45,368 nucleotides of DNA from Caulobacterales bacterium (GCA_016234625.1 JACRBD010000281.1:1-45368), one strand, 5' to 3'; shown: positions 7,217 through 16,405, counted from the first letter of the stretch. Notes: a model not told the origin generated them from the letters alone. Program-made: numbers and translations.

Positions 7217-8466
7217 CCAAGTCACTTTCCGTATGGTGGGACGGCAGCCAGGTCGGTCTCCTGCGGATCGACGAGCATGGCGATCTGGCCTTCACCTATG
7301 GAGCCGACTGGCTCGCCGATCCGCGAAGACCCGCCGTATCCTTTTCGCTGCCTCGACGCGCCGAGCCGTTCAATCGCCGGGAGACGCGACCCTTCTTCGC
7401 CGGGTTGCTTCCCGAGGAAGGTCAGCGCGAGGCGGCGGCGCGGGCGCTCGGGGTTTCCAAGGCCAACGATTTTCGCCTGCTCGAGCGACTCGGCGGAGAC
7501 GTCGCCGGCGCCTTGACCCTGTGGCCGGAGGGGGAGGCGCCGCCCGCACCGCGTGATCTGGCGGTCGCCCAGCCGCTGGACGACGACGGGCTGCTGAAGA
7601 TCATCGACACCCTGCCGACCCGGCCCTTCCTGGCTGGCGACGAGGGGGTGCGTCTGTCGCTTGCCGGCGCTCAGCAGAAGCTTCCGGTCGTGATGGTCAA
7701 CGGCCGCATCGCCTTGCCCGTGCCCGGACAGCCGAGCACCCACATTCTCAAGCCTCCGATCACCGGCCTGCCATCGACCACAGAGAATGAGGCGCTTGTC
7801 CTGCGCCTCGCGGCGGCGATCGGTCTGCCGACCGCGCCGGCGGAGCCACGTCGAACGGGAGATCGGCCCTATCTTCTGATCGAACGATACGACCGGACCG
7901 TCGGCGCCGACGGCGCGATTCGAAGGTTGCATCAGGAGGACTTCTGCCAAGCGCTCGGCATAGCGCCCGAACGGAAATACGCATCGGAGGGCGGTCCGAC
8001 GTTCGCGCCATGCTTCGACCTGCTTCGCCGCGCTTGCGCCCAGCCCGCGCCGGCCATCTTGCGCCTCCTCGACGCGGCCATCTTCAATGTCGCTGTCGGC
8101 AACGCCGATGCGCACGGGAAGAACTATAGCCTGCTCTATCGCCCGGAAGGGATAGGCTTCGCGCCACTGTACGATCTGCTTTGCACGGCGGCCTATCCTG
8201 AAGTTCACGCGAAGCTGGCGATGAAGATTGGCAAGCGGGCGAGCTTGGAAGAGTTCACGCCCGATACCTGGAGCGATTTCGGGCGCGAGATCGGCATGAG
8301 CGCGCCGTTCGTGCGTCGCCGCGTGGCCGCCCTGGCGGAGTTGATTCTGGCGCGCGTCGAAGGCGTGGCCGGAGAGATATCGGCGGCCGGCTTTGAGGGG
8401 GCTGAACTGCGCCGGTTCGTGACCATCGTCCGCAGGCGGGCCCAGACACTTCTCGACAAGACCTAG
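7213..8466 (+). CDS. hipA: HipA-type serine/threonine kinase toxin
   Basis: A 417-residue HipA with an N-terminal HipA-N domain (residues about 1-105, ending in GGDVAGALTLWP) and the kinase-like C-lobe. Motifs include SLAGAQQKL (HipA signature, about 150), HILKPP (ATP-binding lysine region), NVAVGNADAHGKNYS (catalytic loop) and FAPLYDLLCT (metal-binding Asp). Characterised HipA phosphorylates glutamyl-tRNA synthetase and causes growth arrest; the target here is not proven. All expected catalytic motifs are present, so it looks functional. Translation is coupled to hipB through an ATGA overlap. Confidence 0.92.
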   Translation: MTKSLSVWWDGSQVGLLRIDEHGDLAFTYGADWLADPRRPAVSFSLPRRAEPFNRRETRPFFAGLLPEEGQREAAARALGVSKANDFRLLERLGGDVAGALTLWPEGEAPPAPRDLAVAQPLDDDGLLKIIDTLPTRPFLAGDEGVRLSLAGAQQKLPVVMVNGRIALPVPGQPSTHILKPPITGLPSTTENEALVLRLAAAIGLPTAPAEPRRTGDRPYLLIERYDRTVGADGAIRRLHQEDFCQALGIAPERKYASEGGPTFAPCFDLLRRACAQPAPAILRLLDAAIFNVAVGNADAHGKNYSLLYRPEGIGFAPLYDLLCTAAYPEVHAKLAMKIGKRASLEEFTPDTWSDFGREIGMSAPFVRRRVAALAELILARVEGVAGEISAAGFEGAELRRFVTIVRRRAQTLLDKT

Positions 8467-8526
8467 AGCCGCGTGCCGCCCAAGCGTTGCGAAAAGCATT
8501 CACCGAGCGAGGGGCCGGCTTCAGGA

Positions 8527-9395
8527 ATGGCCACCGTAACCGCCACCTCTCCCGCTGCCACGAAGGTGGGTCTATTCAGAAGCTTGTTCCGAGGGCGAGA
8601 AGACGTGTTTCCCAGCCGGTGGGAGAACTCAAAGACCGGCAAGGCCGGATACGCACCGGTTTGCCGGAACGAGTGGGTTCGAGGCGTTTGCGCGAAGCCC
8701 GCGGTCAAATGTGGTGAATGCGCCAATCAGGCCTTCGTCCCGATAACGGACGATATCGTGGCCGCTCACCTGAAGGGCAAGAGATCCAACGGAGCGACCA
8801 ACTTCACCATCGGGGTCCACAGAGACCCGCCATTCAAGCGCTCTACGCCGAGCTCGCCGCTGACCCCGCCCGGAACGACCTGATCTTCGAGGACATCCTC
8901 GCCGCGCTGGAGGCGGGGCGTTCGCCCCTCGTGATCACCGAGCGCAAGGACCATCTGGATCTGTTGTCCGAACGCCTGTCGAAATTCGCCAGGAATGTCG
9001 TCGTCCTGCGAGGCGGGATGGGCGCGCGGGAGACGCGGGCCGCCGCCGATCGGCTGTCGGCGATCCCCGACGAAGACGAAAGGGTGATCATCGCCACCGG
9101 CCGCTATCTCGGCGAAGGTTTCGACGATGCCCGGCTGGACACGCTGTTCCTGACCCTGCCGATCTCCTGGCGGGGGACATTGGCCCAGTACGCCGGCCGC
9201 CTTCATCGGATGCATGCTGCAAAGCGCGATGTTGTCATCTACGACTATTTCGACGCGGACGAGCCCATGCTGGCTAAAATGGCCGCCAAGCGTGAGGCTG
9301 GCTACAGGAGCCTGGGCTACATGGTGGCGGTGGGCCGCGAGGCCGGCGATCAGGCTGTCAGAGCCGCCCGAGCGACCGCAGGCTCCGGAGCATGA
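8527..9395 (+). pseudogene. Remnant of a TOTE-type primase-helicase (internal deletion)
   Basis: Two pieces of one large protein lie in different frames. The 5' piece (8527 to about 8815) reads VGLFRSLFRGREDVFPSRWE and then KCGECANQAFVPITDDIV, the N-terminal zinc-binding part of the archaeo-eukaryotic primase domain of TOTE conflict-system proteins. The 3' piece (about 8830-9395) reads LIFEDILAALEAGRSPLVIT and YLGEGFDDARLDTLFLTLPI, the C-terminal helicase lobe of the same protein type. The primase catalytic core and the Walker A/DEAD lobe that should lie between are missing, and the frames do not join. It is a non-functional fossil. The end overlaps the convergent SNF2 gene by 46 bp. Confidence 0.8.
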
Positions 9396-12223
9396 TCCGT
9401 CGCCAGGGCGGCGACCAGCCGCATGGTTAACCGGGCTAGTTCGGCGGCTTCGGCGGGTGTTGGCGCCGCGGCGCCCGGCCGCAAGATCGCCAGGACCTGC
9501 TCGGCCTCCACGGACAAGCCGCTCTGCTTCAAGAGGTCGAGCACCTGTTCGGCGATGGTCGATGAAGGGGCCGCCGCCTCTCCAGCCGCCCTCAGGCGCG
9601 CGGCGACGGCGTAGCGTAGCGCCTTGGCGAGCAACGGGGGCGCCTCCTCCGGAAACCCGCCGGCGGCGAGCACGCGGGCCATCCTGATTGCTCGTTCCGC
9701 TTCCTCGCGCCAGGCATCGTCATGTTCCGTGGCGTTGTTCGCCGCGTCCGGCTCGCCGAACTCGGGCGAGACATGCAAGATCCGGCGCCCCCCGCCAGTC
9801 AGGTCAAGCACACCCGACCGCGCCAGCCGGCGAAGCGTCAGCCACGTCGCGCGGTCGAGAACCTCCACGGGCAAGCTGGCTGCGTCCTGACGCCGGCTCA
9901 GACGTTCGGTCTCGCCGGCGAGACCATCGGCATCGAGGTCCAACACCGCAAGCACCCGTCGAGCGCCGCCGGGGCCGGTCTGGACTTCGATCCGCAATGC
10001 CCGCTCGCCATGGCGCAGGCGCAGGTCCACGGCGAGGGCGTCCTCGGGCGAGACGATTTTGGGCCCGAGGCCGTCGGCGGCCTCCAGCATGGAGCGCATG
10101 CGATCGACCAGTGCGCCCCTGCCGGAGGGCATCTTCAACGCGCCGATATCGCCATGGCCGTCCAGCAGGCCATCGGCCAGCACCTGCTTGACGTTCAGGA
10201 GGTGCAGGATCGCGTGCTCGATGCTGCCTTCGGTGACCAGATTGATCACCGCCACCGGGCGGGTCTGATGCTTGCGCCACGCCCTGGCGATGCGCTGTTC
10301 TAGCTTGGCCGGGTTCCACGGCAGGTCGATATTGATCACGGCGCTGGCGGCCTGCAGATTCAGGCCGACGCTGCCGCTGTCGGTGGACAGGAACAGCCGG
10401 CAATTGGGGTCGTTCTTGAAACGATTGATCTCTTCTCGGCGGCGAACCTGCGGGACCGAGCCCGTATGCCAGGCCGCCTCGACGCCCAGTTCTCCGGCCA
10501 ATTCCCGCACCAGCCCCAGCATCCGCTCCCATTCGGAGAAGATGATGATCTTGCGGTCGGGCTCCTGCAGGAGGTCGCCAAGAATACCCTCCAGCTCCTC
10601 CAGCTTGGGGCAGACGCGGCAGTCGGGGTCGAGGATGGCGGGCGTGTCGCAGATCATCCGCATGCAGGCCATGAGCATCTGCATCTTGTCGAACTCGGCC
10701 GGGGACAGCGGCCGGCGCTGAGCGATGGCGGCAAGCCTGGCCAGCGGAGTCCGATACTCCTCGTAGCGGTCCGCCTGCTCGGGGGCCATCGGCACGAAGT
10801 AGTTGGTCACCGTGCGTCCGGGCAGCTCGGTTTCCACATCCGATTTGCGGCGGCGTAGCAGCACCGGCGCGACCCGGCGGCGCAGTTCGGCGAGGTTGCG
10901 GTACTCCACCGGCCGTCCGCGCTCGTCCAGTTCATAGAAGCTGCGGTTGAACTGGAACAACGGCCCGACCAGTTCCGGATCGAGATATTGGATGATGGAA
11001 TAGAGTTCGTCGATGCGGTTCTCCACCGGCGTGCCGGTGAGCACGAAGGCGTATGGCGAGCGCAGCGACTTGACCTTGCTGGCCGTCTTGGTGCGCCAGT
11101 TCTTGATCCGCTGGGCCTCGTCGAGAACGACGATGTCCGGCGTCAGCAAGTCGTTGATCGCCTCGGCGTCGCTGACCACCTGTTCGTAGTTGACGATGGT
11201 GAAGAACGGCGGGTCGCGGTAGGCCAAGAGCCGCGCCGGGCGAGGGCCGAACACTGATCGGGTCGGCCGTTCGGTGAAGCGGGCGATCTGCTCCTCCCAC
11301 TCCGCCTTCAGGGACGCGGGACAGACCACCAGCACCCGCTCCACACCCTTGCGGCGGGCCAGCAGTTCACAGGCGGCGATCGCCTGGACGGTCTTGCCCA
11401 ACCCCATCTCGTCGGCCAGCAGGGCGCGCTCGCCAAAGGCCAGGTGCGCCATGCCTTCCCGCTGATAGGGCAGCAGGGGATGGCGCAGCATGTCCAGAAC
11501 CGCGGGATCGCGTTCGACCTCGGTGGCGAAGGCGGCGCGCGCCTCCAGTCGCGACCGTTCCCGCCGATGGCGGTCCAGCCAGGGGCCGAAGTGGCGCGAT
11601 AGACGCAGCAGGTCCCGCACTGGCGGCGGAGCGTCCGCATAGGCGGCGAGGAGGCTCTCGATGTCGCCTGGCTCGAGGCTGAGCTGGCCGCCGGGGGTCA
11701 GCCAGGGCGACAGCCAGGCGCGGACCATGCTGGACTCGCCGCCGCCCACGCGCGGGCAGGTAACCACCGGCGTCGGCGCTCCCGTCCGGCGAAGGAAGAC
11801 CTCGACCCGCCCTGAGCCCTTGGCGACCGCCTGGCGGAAGGCGCGAACGCCACGACGGCGCAGGCCTGCCAGCACGCCCTCGATGTGCTTGCACGTCCCT
11901 AGCCCGTTCACCCGGTGGTCGATGCAGCCGCAACCGTTCTCAAGGCCGTCCAGGGACCGGATTTCGACCTCATAAACGGTCCCGCTCTCCGACCGCGTCC
12001 GGAACGTCCCGAAGAAGGGATGCTCCATCTCCATGGCCTCGACGGTGGTGATCTCAGTGCGCCCGCGCCAGCGCCGCAACTCGATCTCGTGCTCGTCGCT
12101 GGTGTCCCAGCCCAGGGGCGCGGCCGGCCGCTCGAGGACGGTTCGCGCCCGCCCGCCTTTCCGCGAGCTCTTGCCCGGAGAGCGCGTCGATGGGGAGGGT
12201 TTGATCACCCGATCTGCTTGCAT
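9350..12223 (-). CDS. SNF2-family helicase with SWIM zinc finger
   Basis: A 957-residue protein. An N-terminal SWIM zinc finger (CGCIDHRVNGLGTCKHIEGV, about residues 97-116) is followed by the SNF2 ATPase core: Walker A LLADEMGLGKT (about 270), DEAQ box VVLDEAQRIK, motif III LTGTPVENR, and the C-lobe motifs GLNLQAASAVINIDLPWNPA and QRIARAWRKHQ. A long C-terminal extension of roughly 270 residues has no domain I recognise. SNF2 proteins translocate on dsDNA and remodel protein-DNA complexes; SWIM domains bind DNA or protein. Its place among conflict genes suggests nucleic-acid defence or repair, but that is inference. The core looks intact. Confidence 0.9.
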   Translation of the reverse strand: MQADRVIKPSPSTRSPGKSSRKGGRARTVLERPAAPLGWDTSDEHEIELRRWRGRTEITTVEAMEMEHPFFGTFRTRSESGTVYEVEIRSLDGLENGCGCIDHRVNGLGTCKHIEGVLAGLRRRGVRAFRQAVAKGSGRVEVFLRRTGAPTPVVTCPRVGGGESSMVRAWLSPWLTPGGQLSLEPGDIESLLAAYADAPPPVRDLLRLSRHFGPWLDRHRRERSRLEARAAFATEVERDPAVLDMLRHPLLPYQREGMAHLAFGERALLADEMGLGKTVQAIAACELLARRKGVERVLVVCPASLKAEWEEQIARFTERPTRSVFGPRPARLLAYRDPPFFTIVNYEQVVSDAEAINDLLTPDIVVLDEAQRIKNWRTKTASKVKSLRSPYAFVLTGTPVENRIDELYSIIQYLDPELVGPLFQFNRSFYELDERGRPVEYRNLAELRRRVAPVLLRRRKSDVETELPGRTVTNYFVPMAPEQADRYEEYRTPLARLAAIAQRRPLSPAEFDKMQMLMACMRMICDTPAILDPDCRVCPKLEELEGILGDLLQEPDRKIIIFSEWERMLGLVRELAGELGVEAAWHTGSVPQVRRREEINRFKNDPNCRLFLSTDSGSVGLNLQAASAVINIDLPWNPAKLEQRIARAWRKHQTRPVAVINLVTEGSIEHAILHLLNVKQVLADGLLDGHGDIGALKMPSGRGALVDRMRSMLEAADGLGPKIVSPEDALAVDLRLRHGERALRIEVQTGPGGARRVLAVLDLDADGLAGETERLSRRQDAASLPVEVLDRATWLTLRRLARSGVLDLTGGGRRILHVSPEFGEPDAANNATEHDDAWREEAERAIRMARVLAAGGFPEEAPPLLAKALRYAVAARLRAAGEAAAPSSTIAEQVLDLLKQSGLSVEAEQVLAILRPGAAAPTPAEAAELARLTMRLVAALATDHAPEPAVARAALTA

Positions 12224-12330
12224 GACGGGATGCTAGCGGTGAGGGCCGAGTCCCTCAACGACCGTCTGGGGGTTGAGGGGCGCCGCGCGTCTCGTCATGT
12301 TGGGAAGGCGAACGGGAAGGAGATGCGAGC

Positions 12331-12576
12331 ATGGCCAAGGACAAGCTGGTCCCCGACACGGACAGGATCGACGACGCCGTTCTGGCGCTGCTCCATCTGG
12401 GCCTTCACGACGGATTTCGGGCCTGGAAGGGCTTCGACTGGGAGACGATGAACCGGCTCCACGAGAAGGGTATGATCCGCGATCCCGTCGGTAAGCCGAA
12501 GTCCGTGGTCTTCACGGAGGAAGGCCAGCAGCGGGCCGAAGAGCTGTTCGCGGCGATGTTCACCAAACAGTCCTGA
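12331..12576 (+). CDS. DUF6429 family small protein
   Basis: An 81-residue cytoplasmic protein with the recognisable core RIDDAVLALLHLGLHDGFRA, WKGFDWETMNRLHEKGMI and KSVVFTEEGQQRAEELF. This matches what I remember of the DUF6429 family, small alpha-helical proteins of about 80 residues with no assigned function, often found next to mobile or plasmid-borne genes. A GGAAGGAG-like ribosome binding site precedes the ATG. It is divergent from the SNF2 gene, 107 bp away, and convergent with the truncated gene at 12595. Confidence 0.8.
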   Translation: MAKDKLVPDTDRIDDAVLALLHLGLHDGFRAWKGFDWETMNRLHEKGMIRDPVGKPKSVVFTEEGQQRAEELFAAMFTKQS

Positions 12577-12594
12577 TCGTTCCCTCGACCTTGG

Positions 12595-12866
12595 GCTTTG
12601 GTCCCTGCGCCGTCGTCCTCCACGTCGTTCAAGGTCGCATCGCTCAGTTCGTTCACAAGGGTGATCCGGCGGCGAGTGATCTCGTACTTGTTCAGCGCCG
12701 CCCGGTCCTCCTTGAAGGCCCCTTCCACCGCGAACATCATCGTCGGCGTCATGCTGGCGCCGCGGAAAAAAAGCAGCGTGTCCTTCTTGGACCTGCAGAG
12801 CAGGGGAATTGTATCGACAAGCTGAGAGAGCAACTCGGGCGGATAGTGGAAGCGACCGTGCAGCAC
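12595..12866 (-). pseudogene. 3'-truncated gene fragment, N-terminal domain only
   Basis: The minus-strand frame encodes FHYPPELLSQLVDTIPLLCR, SKKDTLLFFRGASMTP and EDRAALNKYEITRRRITLVN, which look like genuine protein sequence. Beyond about 12600 the frame continues only as the antisense of the DUF6429 gene, so the 3' part has been lost. I have the impression that this N-terminal segment occurs in longer restriction- or abortive-infection-type proteins, but I cannot name the family with certainty. The intact 5' end is divergent from the Fic gene and shares its AT-rich upstream region. Confidence 0.5.
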
Positions 12867-12926
12867 AAATCCCTAGATGCCAGGCGGCATAATACCCGAG
12901 AAAATGAACGACATAAAAACCTAGAA

Positions 12927-14507
12927 ATGATACAGCGGAAAAGCCGAAAAATCATCCATGCTCTCTTGGACTCCATGCCCACCCCGTCTGAACGGCTCGC
13001 CCTGGCGCTCGAGGCGCTTGACGCCCTGCAGACGCAGGGACGCCACGCTATTCGGTCCAGGGATCTCAGCCGCGCCCATCGCGAGCTGTTGCTGAAGCAG
13101 GGCTTTCTCCAGGAGGTGATGAAGGGCTGGTACGTCGTTGCCCGGCCAGACGTGGAGGCGGGCGAAAGCACGGCCTGGTACGCATCCTACTGGGATTTCT
13201 GTCGCGACTATCTCACCGAACGATTCGACGCGGACTGGTCCCTGTCGCCAGAACAATCTCTCCTCCTCCACGCCGGCAATTGGAACGTCCCGCAACAGCT
13301 GTTGGTCCGCGCGCGACGCGGCGGCAACCAACTCATGGGGCTGCCGCACGGGACGTCGCTGCTGGACGTCAAACTCAAGCCGCCGAGCGGCGCGGATATG
13401 GCCGAAGTGGCGGGCTTGCGGCTCTACGCGCCGGCCGCCGCCCTGATCCATGCCTCGCCACAGGTCTTTCTGAACCATCCCACCGAGGCGCGTACTGCGC
13501 TGGCGACCCAGCGCGACGCCTCCGACCTCCTGGCGCGCCTCCTGGAAGGTGGACGCAGTGTCGTAGCGGGACGATTGGCAGGGGCCTTCCGCAATATTGG
13601 CCGGGATCGCGAGGCCGACGATATCCTCCACGCCATGCGGGCGGCCGGTTATAACGTCCGCGAGAAGGATCCGTTCGATCGTGAGCTTCCGCGGATCGAA
13701 TACCAGCGCGAGCCCTCGCCCTATGTCCACCGCATCCGGCTACTCTGGCAGAAGATGCGCGCCGACATCGAGGGTCGCTTTCCGCCGCCGGCGCCGGCCA
13801 ACGACATCGACGCCTATCTACGGGCTGTCGATGACGTTTATGTCACCGACGCCTACCACTCGCTCTCAATCGAGGGCTATCGCGTCAATCGCGACCTCAT
13901 CGAACGGGTGCGCGGCGGCGTCTGGGACCCGGATGCCGACGACCGGGACCGCGCCCATCGGGATGCCCTGGCGGCGCGGGGGTACTGGCAGGCGTTCAAC
14001 GCGGTGAAGGCCAGCGTGCGGCAAGTGCTGGAGGACGCCAATCCGGGAGCCGTCGCCGACCGCGACCACGGCGTCTGGTACCGCGAACTGTTCGCTCCGA
14101 GCGTTACGGCCGGTTTGCTGAAGCCCGCCGACCTGGCCGGCTATCGCAACGGCCCTGTCTACATTCGCCGCTCGCGCCATGTCCCGCTCAACGCCGACGC
14201 GGTGCGGGATGCCATGCCTGTCTTCTTTGAATTGCTGGCGGCCGAGCCGGATCCTGCCGTGAGGGTGGTGCTCGGCCACTTCATCTTCGTCTACATCCAT
14301 CCTTACTTCGACGGGAACGGCCGCACGGGGCGGTTCCTGATGAATGTCATGATGGCGGCGGGGGGCTATCCCTGGACCGTTATCCCGGTCCAGTCACGGA
14401 CCCGCTATATGGCTGCATTGGAGGCCGCCAGCACCGAACAGGACATCGGCCCATTCACGGGTTTCATCGCGGAGCTGATCGGCCAGCCGACCGCGCCGGC
14501 GCTCTGA
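12927..14507 (+). CDS. Fic family protein with N-terminal winged-helix-like domain
   Basis: About 526 residues. The C-terminal Fic domain carries HPYFDGNGRTGRF (His near 458), the AMP-transferase motif HPFx[D/E]GNGR with Tyr for Phe. An inhibitory-helix motif S-x-x-x-E-G (SLSIEG, Ser312-Glu316) lies N-terminal to it, so auto-inhibition within one chain is expected. Residues about 15-200 (ERLALALEALDALQTQGRHA, LLLKQGFLQEVMKGWYVVAR) resemble the winged-helix region of AbiEi-like antitoxin proteins. Fic enzymes usually AMPylate Tyr, Thr or Ser on targets such as gyrase or GTPases; the target here is unknown. The ATG at 12927 is preferred to 12591 because the upstream part overlaps a minus-strand fragment; 12975 is also possible. 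Confidence 0.85.
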   Translation: MIQRKSRKIIHALLDSMPTPSERLALALEALDALQTQGRHAIRSRDLSRAHRELLLKQGFLQEVMKGWYVVARPDVEAGESTAWYASYWDFCRDYLTERFDADWSLSPEQSLLLHAGNWNVPQQLLVRARRGGNQLMGLPHGTSLLDVKLKPPSGADMAEVAGLRLYAPAAALIHASPQVFLNHPTEARTALATQRDASDLLARLLEGGRSVVAGRLAGAFRNIGRDREADDILHAMRAAGYNVREKDPFDRELPRIEYQREPSPYVHRIRLLWQKMRADIEGRFPPPAPANDIDAYLRAVDDVYVTDAYHSLSIEGYRVNRDLIERVRGGVWDPDADDRDRAHRDALAARGYWQAFNAVKASVRQVLEDANPGAVADRDHGVWYRELFAPSVTAGLLKPADLAGYRNGPVYIRRSRHVPLNADAVRDAMPVFFELLAAEPDPAVRVVLGHFIFVYIHPYFDGNGRTGRFLMNVMMAAGGYPWTVIPVQSRTRYMAALEAASTEQDIGPFTGFIAELIGQPTAPAL

Positions 14508-14747
14508 TATCCAGGATTTCATTGCGGCAGGGACAGGGCGTGCGACGTTTGGCGGCGGCGCTCCGGCGAACCGCGCCTGCGTCTCCCGGTGGTCGTCGCG
14601 GAAGCTGACAGTCGGCGCTCGCCAATGCGCCCAATGAAGAGGCGCGCTTCGCGAGCGGCGCCGCTACCGCCCAGCTACACCACGTCCGGGGGCACGATCT
14701 CCGAACGCGACTGGCCGCTTGCCCTTCGATGGCCGGCGCTCGCCCAA

Positions 14748-15626
14748 CTAGGACGCAAGGGGAAGGCCCGCGATCCGGCAGAACATACCCTCTGGATGGA
14801 ACGCGACCCGCACCTGGGTTCCATCGCCCGACAAGGCCCGTTCGATGAGCTGTGATCCAAAGCCGCGGTGGGTCGGCGCGCCTACGGCGGGGCCGCCATG
14901 TTCGCGCCACTCGAGCTGCAGGCTGCTGTCGCTTCGCCGCCGCCAGCAGACCGCGACGCGGCCTTCGCCGTTGGAAAGGGCGCCATGCTTCAGCGCATTG
15001 GTGGCCAGCTCATGCAGGACCAGGCTCAGCGCCGGCGCGGCGCGGCCCTGGATCACCACGGAGGGGCCCCACGCGTCACAACGGTCCTGTTGACCGATCG
15101 CGGCGAAGGTTCGACCGAGGATCGCCTGGACGTCATTGTCCACCCCATCGACGTCATCGCCGAACCGCCAGCCCTCGGCCATGGCCGACAGGCGGGCGGC
15201 CAGGATCGTGCGGGCGTGGGTGAGAGATTGGGCGGTCCGCAGGGTGCGTGAGGCGATGGCCTGGGCCACGGCGATGATGTTGCAGGCCCGGTGGTTCAAT
15301 TCCCCGATGATCAGCCCGGCCATGTCTTCGCGCCGCCTACGCTCGCTGATGTCGATCATGACGCCGCAGACCCGGCTGCACCGACCCGCGTCGAAGAGGC
15401 CTCGGCCGTAGACGGCCACCCAGCGCCGGCCGCCGGCTTCGGCGCCGACCTGGCACTCCTCCGAGACCGGCGACCTCAACGCCGGATCGGCGGCCGCGGC
15501 TACCGCGTCGCGCAGCCGGGCCTGGTCGCGTTCATCCAGCGCATCGAATGTAACATCGCCCGGAAGGCGCCACGGCATCCGGCCGCCCGTGGGCTGATAG
15601 TCCCAAAAGCCCAGATCGGCGATCAT
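14748..15626 (-). CDS. HWE-family sensor histidine kinase (PAS-HWE)
   Basis: A 292-residue soluble kinase. An N-terminal PAS-like region (about 1-95, ending CGVMIDISERRRREDMAGLI) precedes the HWE kinase domain with phospho-acceptor H-box GELNHRACNIIAVAQAIASR (His near 109), the tryptophan-containing block MAEGWRFGDDV, and ATP-binding N-box HELATNALKHGALS. The final block GFGSQLIERALSG fits the truncated G2 region of HWE kinases. It starts with ATGA overlap on the DUF4239 gene and is last in the HfaB-like operon, so it probably senses or signals for that system. No transmembrane segment of its own; the DUF4239 protein could supply membrane contact, which is inference. Confidence 0.88.
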   Translation of the reverse strand: MIADLGFWDYQPTGGRMPWRLPGDVTFDALDERDQARLRDAVAAAADPALRSPVSEECQVGAEAGGRRWVAVYGRGLFDAGRCSRVCGVMIDISERRRREDMAGLIIGELNHRACNIIAVAQAIASRTLRTAQSLTHARTILAARLSAMAEGWRFGDDVDGVDNDVQAILGRTFAAIGQQDRCDAWGPSVVIQGRAAPALSLVLHELATNALKHGALSNGEGRVAVCWRRRSDSSLQLEWREHGGPAVGAPTHRGFGSQLIERALSGDGTQVRVAFHPEGMFCRIAGLPLAS

Positions 15627-16405
15627 TTCACGTCTCCCGTCAGATTGTGGAGGGGTTGCTGGCTGACCGTGATCAGGCCTCTGCGCGGGCGGTCGAAGTC
15701 CTGGATCTGCAGAATGACGGCGGCCAGCAGCAGGCTGGCGACGATCGAGGCGGTCGCCGGTCGCCCGCCGCCCAGGCCGGCCTTGTAGCCGTTGAGGCCC
15801 AGGGCCGCGGCGGCCAGCAGGTAGAGCAGCAGGAAGACGGCCTCCGGCACGTGACTGCGGTCGGCGGTCAGTCGCTTCTCGACCATGTCTTCGAGATCGT
15901 TCACCGCCTGGATGAACAAGCCGTTGGGGATCGAGCGGGAATCCAGAGCGGCGACGGCCACCGCCTGGTCCCATAGCCGCCGTTGCAGTTCCATCGATTG
16001 GGCCGCGATCTGGCGCTGGGCGCCGGGGCCGCGGTCCTCGACGGTGAGGCGCACCTTCAGATAGTCGTCCAGGATGCCGGCAGCCACGTCGGCCTGAGGC
16101 CGGGGCAGCATTTCGGCGCGGTTTCGCGCCGTGCCGAGGGCCAGGGCCTCCTCCAGCACGAAGGCCTTGCGTGTGTCGTAGCGACTGACCGCCACGGAGA
16201 AGGTGAAGCTGATCATCAGGGTGACCAGGCCGAGCGCCGTCCCCTGCAGTGTCCCGATGGCGCCGGACCTGTCGTCTCGGCCGCGCGCGGCGGAATGCAG
16301 CCCGGCCCGCTGGCCCAGCCAGGCGCTGGTCAGCAGCGCCGCGACGCTGACCGGGAACACGATCCACTGGCTGACGCCATACAGCCACTCGGTCGCGGCG
16401 ATCAT
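15623..16405 (-). CDS. DUF4239-like integral membrane protein
   Basis: 260 residues with two N-terminal transmembrane segments (about 12-30 VSQWIVFPVSVAALLTSAWL, and 53-72 TALGLVTLMISFTFSVAVSR), a long helical cytoplasmic or periplasmic middle, and two C-terminal segments (about 190-230). The block SFTFSVAVSRYDTRKAFVLE with AEMLP is typical of the DUF4239/bestrophin-like family. Family function is unknown. It overlaps both neighbours by 4 bp (ATGA), giving tight translational coupling between the exported HfaA-like protein and the HWE kinase, so it may be a membrane partner of the kinase. Confidence 0.72.
   Translation of the reverse strand: MIAATEWLYGVSQWIVFPVSVAALLTSAWLGQRAGLHSAARGRDDRSGAIGTLQGTALGLVTLMISFTFSVAVSRYDTRKAFVLEEALALGTARNRAEMLPRPQADVAAGILDDYLKVRLTVEDRGPGAQRQIAAQSMELQRRLWDQAVAVAALDSRSIPNGLFIQAVNDLEDMVEKRLTADRSHVPEAVFLLLYLLAAAALGLNGYKAGLGGGRPATASIVASLLLAAVILQIQDFDRPRRGLITVSQQPLHNLTGDVK

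Noticed and set aside
7222-8499. 425-residue minus-strand ORF over hipA
   Set aside because: Antisense shadow of hipA; no protein family features.
14464-14910. 148-residue minus-strand ORF after the Fic gene, and the 240-bp gap 14508-14747
   Set aside because: The ORF overlaps the ends of both Fic and the HWE kinase in other frames. I see no motif or repeat in the gap and cannot identify any mobile-element remnant with confidence.
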